Assembly (NCBI GenBank): GCA_011037195.1 | Contig: JAAEAF010001970.1 | Coordinates: forward strand, 1 to 64,000 | Direction: 5' to 3' | Source of the DNA: Triatoma infestans | Taxonomy: Eukaryota; Arthropoda; Insecta; Hemiptera; Reduviidae | Length of the DNA stretch: 64,000 nt | Part shown: positions 60,400 to 64,000 of the stretch, one piece after another | Numbering within the stretch: position 1 is the stretch's first letter | How the letters are laid out: each line of letters starts with the position of its first letter | The notes under the pieces: model-generated | Databases searched by the model: none | Seen by the model: the letters and a program-made list of their open reading frames with translations, nothing else | Told to the model about the DNA's origin: nothing | Position numbers and translations under genes: made by a program

Positions 60400-61090
60400 G
60401 ACAAGTTTACAAGCAGGATGGATGGACAGATTTAGATTTTAGAGAAAGGATTGATGCTGTAGGAGAACACAATCAAAAATGGGTTCTTGTGGAAATAAGT
60501 GGGAGCGGGAGACTAAAGGAAGAACTCAATGCAAGGGTGGCCGCTGTGGGGGAGATGTTCTCCGCTATAAACACAAAATTTTTGAGTAAGAGAGAAGTGG
60601 CCAAAGGCACGAATATGGCAGTTTACCGCTCGACTTTAGTCCCCATTCTTACATACGGCAGCGAATCCTGGGCCTTAAAGCAATCGGATCAAAGTCGCCT
60701 CCAAGCGCTAGAAATGAGGTTTTTAAGGAAAGTAGAAGGCAAAACGAAGAGAGACCGGATACAATACTACAGTACGGGCCACGCTCAAAAACGAACCTCT
60801 AGTCCAATTAATTGAGAGCGGGCAGCTAAGATGGTACGGCCACGTAAGTAGAATGGAGGATATCCGGTTACCCAAAAGAGCCATGGAGACGCGAATGACC
60901 GGAAAACGACCTCGAGGAAGATGAAGAATTACTTGGGAAGATAATCTCCGAAGTATTCTAAAAAAGAAGGGGATTGAGTGGTCTGAGGCCAAGAGAATAG
61001 CCAGGGATAGAGAGAGATGGCGCTCCTTATGTAAAACCTCTACACCGGATGGTAGAAGAGGACTCGAATAAGTGAAGTGAAGTGAAGTAA
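60400..61090 (+). pseudogene. LINE RT C-terminal fragment
   Basis: A long frame (60489-60815) reads GRLKEELNARVAAVGEMFSA...LVPILTYGSESWALKQSDQS, the thumb region of a LINE RT (E...R......L......K...Y...L.P.L.YGSE.W). In other frames it continues with LRWYGHVSRMEDIRLPKRAM and RERWRSLC to about 61068. It ends with a short (gtgaa)n tail at 61071-61090. The RT catalytic part is missing. Confidence 0.7.
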
Positions 61091-61169
61091 ACGAAAGATA
61101 TTCGTTCTCGAAGACAATAAGATACTGCTTGCTATTCAATTTTGTTTTTTTTTACCTAAGCTTAGTACT

Positions 61170-61490
61170 TATCGGAGTCCTGGGGAAGCATAAGTGTTAA
61201 AATACAGCCGAGATACCTGGGGGAAGATCGAAAAGAAAACAAGGAGGGCAGAATTTCTTAGGAATACTAGGATAAGAAGCATTTCTAAACGTGAAATCAG
61301 CCGAAGAATAATAGAGAAGAGAGCGGGGCCAAGGTGGATCGGTTAACTAAGAATGGAATCCATCAGCGATTACTAGGAGTAAAACATATGTCAAATAGGA
61401 GAACAGTGTCCTTAGAACGTCTTCCCTGGAAGAATGCAAAATAGACAGCGTTGGTTCCGCTTCTTAGACGGAAACTTCACCTGCTTCTTA
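61170..61490 (+). pseudogene. second LINE C-terminal fragment
   Basis: One frame reads KTRRAEFLRNTRIRSISKRE, ISRRIIEKRAGPRWIG, then LRMES, and later QNRQRWFRF. This resembles the 'R..RN..IR...I...IE...LRW.GH..RM' end of LINE proteins such as the preceding element, but at lower identity. It may belong to a different family. Confidence 0.4.
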
Positions 61491-61589
61491 GCTGGTCGAT
61501 AAGTAATGACAAAGAAGAACCGCAATAACTCAAAAAAGAAAAAGTGCCCGGAACTCCTATTCCGTTTAGGTAGTCAATGGATTCTCGAC

Positions 61590-62495
61590 CAAAATAAGAT
61601 TCGACTCGGTCGAATTCGATTCGGTCGGTTTTCAATCAAATTGAAGGTTTTTTTTCCATGTATTGCGATTTGCTCGAATTGCGATTTGCTCGAAATAATT
61701 CCAAAGATTTTTTTTTAAACTTTATATACTAACTATTCTCACATAGGCCTATCACTTTTGTTTGATACTTTTAACTAGGAAAATTGTTTTTTTTGGGGGA
61801 GATTTCTGATGAGCTCAACATGAAGTTTTCCTCTGAAATTGAGTTTTCACCGGAAATACATGTTTCCAAGTGACCTAGTTCCGAAGAACTGGTTTTCAGA
61901 AATGAGACCTTAGGGTTCTGGGTGTGTATATGAGTGTGTGTGTGGTCGGGATAGCTCAAAAACGGAAAATTGCAGAAAGATTAAACTTGGTATTTCGTTT
62001 AGATGCTACCAGAGGACGTGACAGTAAGGTTTTGGTCAAAATTAGTAGACCGGAAGTGCTATTTTCTGGAATAGACTTTTTTTGTGATTTTCTCGAAAAC
62101 GGTTCCAACGATTTTCCTTAAAATTGGTTATATCAATAATCATGAAAATACCTACAACTTTTATTTTCCGGGAAATTCCATTTAAGGAGGTTCTTGGGGG
62201 AGGGGGAGAGATATTGTTATACTTTTCCGTGAAGTATCATTTCAATATAAGATTCTATCGTCGATATAATATTAATAAGAATTTAATGTGTTGCGCCAGA
62301 ATTCTAAGTTTCAAGAAATCGGTTTACCGGAGATAATTCTCATTTTTGCCTAATTGTTTTTCGGGGGCACATACTGTGTTCATTTTCAGTTATATATGAA
62401 AAGTGTAAGTGGATAATCCTTATAAACACCAATAAATCAGAACTAAGTAAACTGCAGTAAGAGAAAGTCTTGAGAGGGTTTACACTTGTTTTTTT
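61590..62495 (-). repeat. R-family copy, near full, opposite strand
   Basis: 'ttgagttttcaccggaaata', 'caagtgacctagttccgaag', 'ggtatttcgtttagatgcta', 'accggaagtgctattttc', 'cgaaaacggttccaacgatt', ending with gcagtaagagaaagtcttga and a broken stem-loop near 62480. A 16-bp direct repeat (ATTGCGATTTGCTCGA, 61663-61694) lies at the start. Confidence 0.7.
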
Positions 62496-62499
62496 TTAA

Positions 62500-63425
62500 A
62501 TAGATAAAACAATTTTCTGTAGAGGTTTGATGTTATTGCTTTTTGTAAATTGTTATATAATATGTGGTACAGGTTCTAGTAACCAAGTAACATGGGTGGG
62601 TTTCAAAAGAGGCAAGCTCTTCCAATCTTCTACAATTCAAAGCGGACCTGTTAGTGACCTTTATCTTGCCTAAATACCGCAGCAGACATAAATTTCTTTT
62701 GAAATTAAATTGCGCCCTCGCTATCCAAAATACAGCAGCAGTGAATATTATAAAGTTCAGCTTGGAACAATCAGTTTGTGATCGCCTGCATTCCAAAACC
62801 AGCCCACAGCTCCAGAAGCTTTGTATCCTTTCAAAAGTAAACTTGTTACTACACCTACATACGAGTATATTAATTGCCAATACACTTCACGAGTTATGTC
62901 AGTTAAAACAAATAACATCCATCGATTTTTTTTTACTTTCTCGAGTCAATATTTTTATCAAGAGGTTATACTTATCACAATTGCTGTACTAATGTACGAG
63001 TAGTTTAGGATTAAGAAGATCATTTCAGTAAGTGATCCTGAGGGATAGCAAGCAGGAAGAGGGCTAATTTTGAAGTACTGAAACCATCCCCTCTCTCTCT
63101 ACTCTTGGCTAGCTCATCTGCATGTTCTCTTCGGCCCTAGGTCTTCCTAGAGGGGATCTAATATAGTTAGATGTGGCTACGGTATAATTAAATCAGAGAC
63201 TTGTAATCTATATGCAATTTACTAATAGTACCAGCACCAAAGTTAGCTTTCCTTTCCTTTTAACATCAGGCTGTTCATCATCTAATTACCTACACGTTTA
63301 ACTAAATAAATTAGTTAATCAATAATTTTTGAATTTTTTTTAAATTTATATTAAATTCAATTTCTTAGTTACTTCTTCTTACATCTTAAGAGGAACTTAG
63401 TTACTTTTTCTTACATCTTAAGTAC
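62500..63425. other. gap with overlapping unrecognised frames
   Basis: Both strands are open for about 110 codons over 62533-62992. I see no motif, and the overlap argues that one or both are chance. The rest is AT-rich. Confidence 0.3.
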
Positions 63426-63439
63426 TCTAAAGTGTCCTG

Positions 63440-64000
63440 ATTTGAATTTTCAACGGAATTACAAGTCTTGAGATTCGCTGAGCACAGAAACAAGCTTTTA
63501 TTGTTGCTTGCTGTGTGTTTCAAAATATTTCCGAAATCGAAAAATCGTAGGAACCTCAAACTTCAGATTCCATTTGGATACCCACAGCATCTTACACAAA
63601 AGTTTCAGACAAAATCCGCAACTGGAAGAGCGATTTTACTGAATGGTTTTTTTCTTCTAGTTTTTTGCAATTTTCTTAAAATTGGCTCCATCAATTTTCT
63701 TTAAACTTCGGATACCAACTGTACGTGTACACATAAATACCTATCACTATTATTTGCAACATTTTTCTTGGGAAAATTGATTATTTTGGGGGTTCTGGGG
63801 GGAACAGTAACATTAAGATTCTCTACCATTATATAATAATAACGACCGTTAATGAACTGCTATAATTTCAAATTTGACGATAATTGGTTGACCGGAAGTG
63901 TGACTCTACCGAACAGGTGTTTAAATGTTTCAGGATTTTCTCAAAGTGGCGCTTGAACTTGGAATGTTAACATATATAAACCAGATCTAGACTATTTTTT
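63440..64000 (-). repeat. R-family copy, cut by window end
   Basis: 'tcttgagattcgctgagcac', 'gatacccacagcatctta', 'gcaactggaagagcgatttt', then a second module near 63890 ('gttgaccggaagtgtgactc'). Confidence 0.7.

Noticed and set aside
62533..62992. Coding gene on one of two overlapping strands
   Set aside because: Both strands are open for about 110 codons and neither shows a recognisable domain or splice sites.
1..64000. CRISPR array, prophage, toxin-antitoxin or bacterial operon
   Set aside because: The repeats are dispersed or tandem without unique spacers, and the only genes are eukaryotic in structure.

Overview
This window looks like an AT-rich, transposon-dominated stretch of an insect nuclear genome. 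No operons, bacterial ribosome-binding sites or dense ORFs are visible. The one host protein gene I can support is a 7tm_6 odorant receptor, a family restricted to insects, and its coding sequence is split by introns. A nuclear tRNA-Cys gene with a pol III T-run is also present. I cannot fix the insect order; a hemipteran-like insect is only a guess from the receptor's general look.

Left part (1-12 kb): a decayed Penelope-like element (PLE) encoding RT, linker and GIY-YIG remnants lies at about 0.2-1.9 kb and is broken by later insertions. A nearly complete hAT transposon (2614-5440) follows, with matching 14-bp termini, a degenerate 8-bp target duplication and a twice-frameshifted transposase. 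Next, on the minus strand, are three exons of an odorant receptor (11652 to 6270) with compatible GT-AG sites and phases. The last exon or exons, including TM7 and the C-terminus, were not found. Its introns hold SINE, LINE and repeat insertions.

Middle (12-36 kb): a dispersed repeat family, called R here, dominates. It is about 1 kb long, built of diverged modules of roughly 290 bp, with a stem-loop at one end. It is interspersed with LINE fragments (RT and RNase H), a tRNA-Cys gene, and an unusual GC-rich block at 30062-30857 packed with predicted stem-loops, including a C(UUCG)G tetraloop hairpin, ending in AATAAA and an A-run. A 39-bp minisatellite lies at 35.7 kb.

Right part (36-64 kb): a second PLE remnant, a jockey-like LINE 3' end with target duplications, a broken mariner, a 531-bp palindromic TA-flanked MITE, a LINE with an 8-bp duplication, a 231-bp mariner-type MITE, two further LINE C-terminal fragments, and many R copies on both strands.

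No genes here work together as a pathway. The main story is nested transposition around a receptor gene. All family assignments come from reading motifs by eye, without database searches. The R family and the structured block are unnamed here because I do not recognise them.
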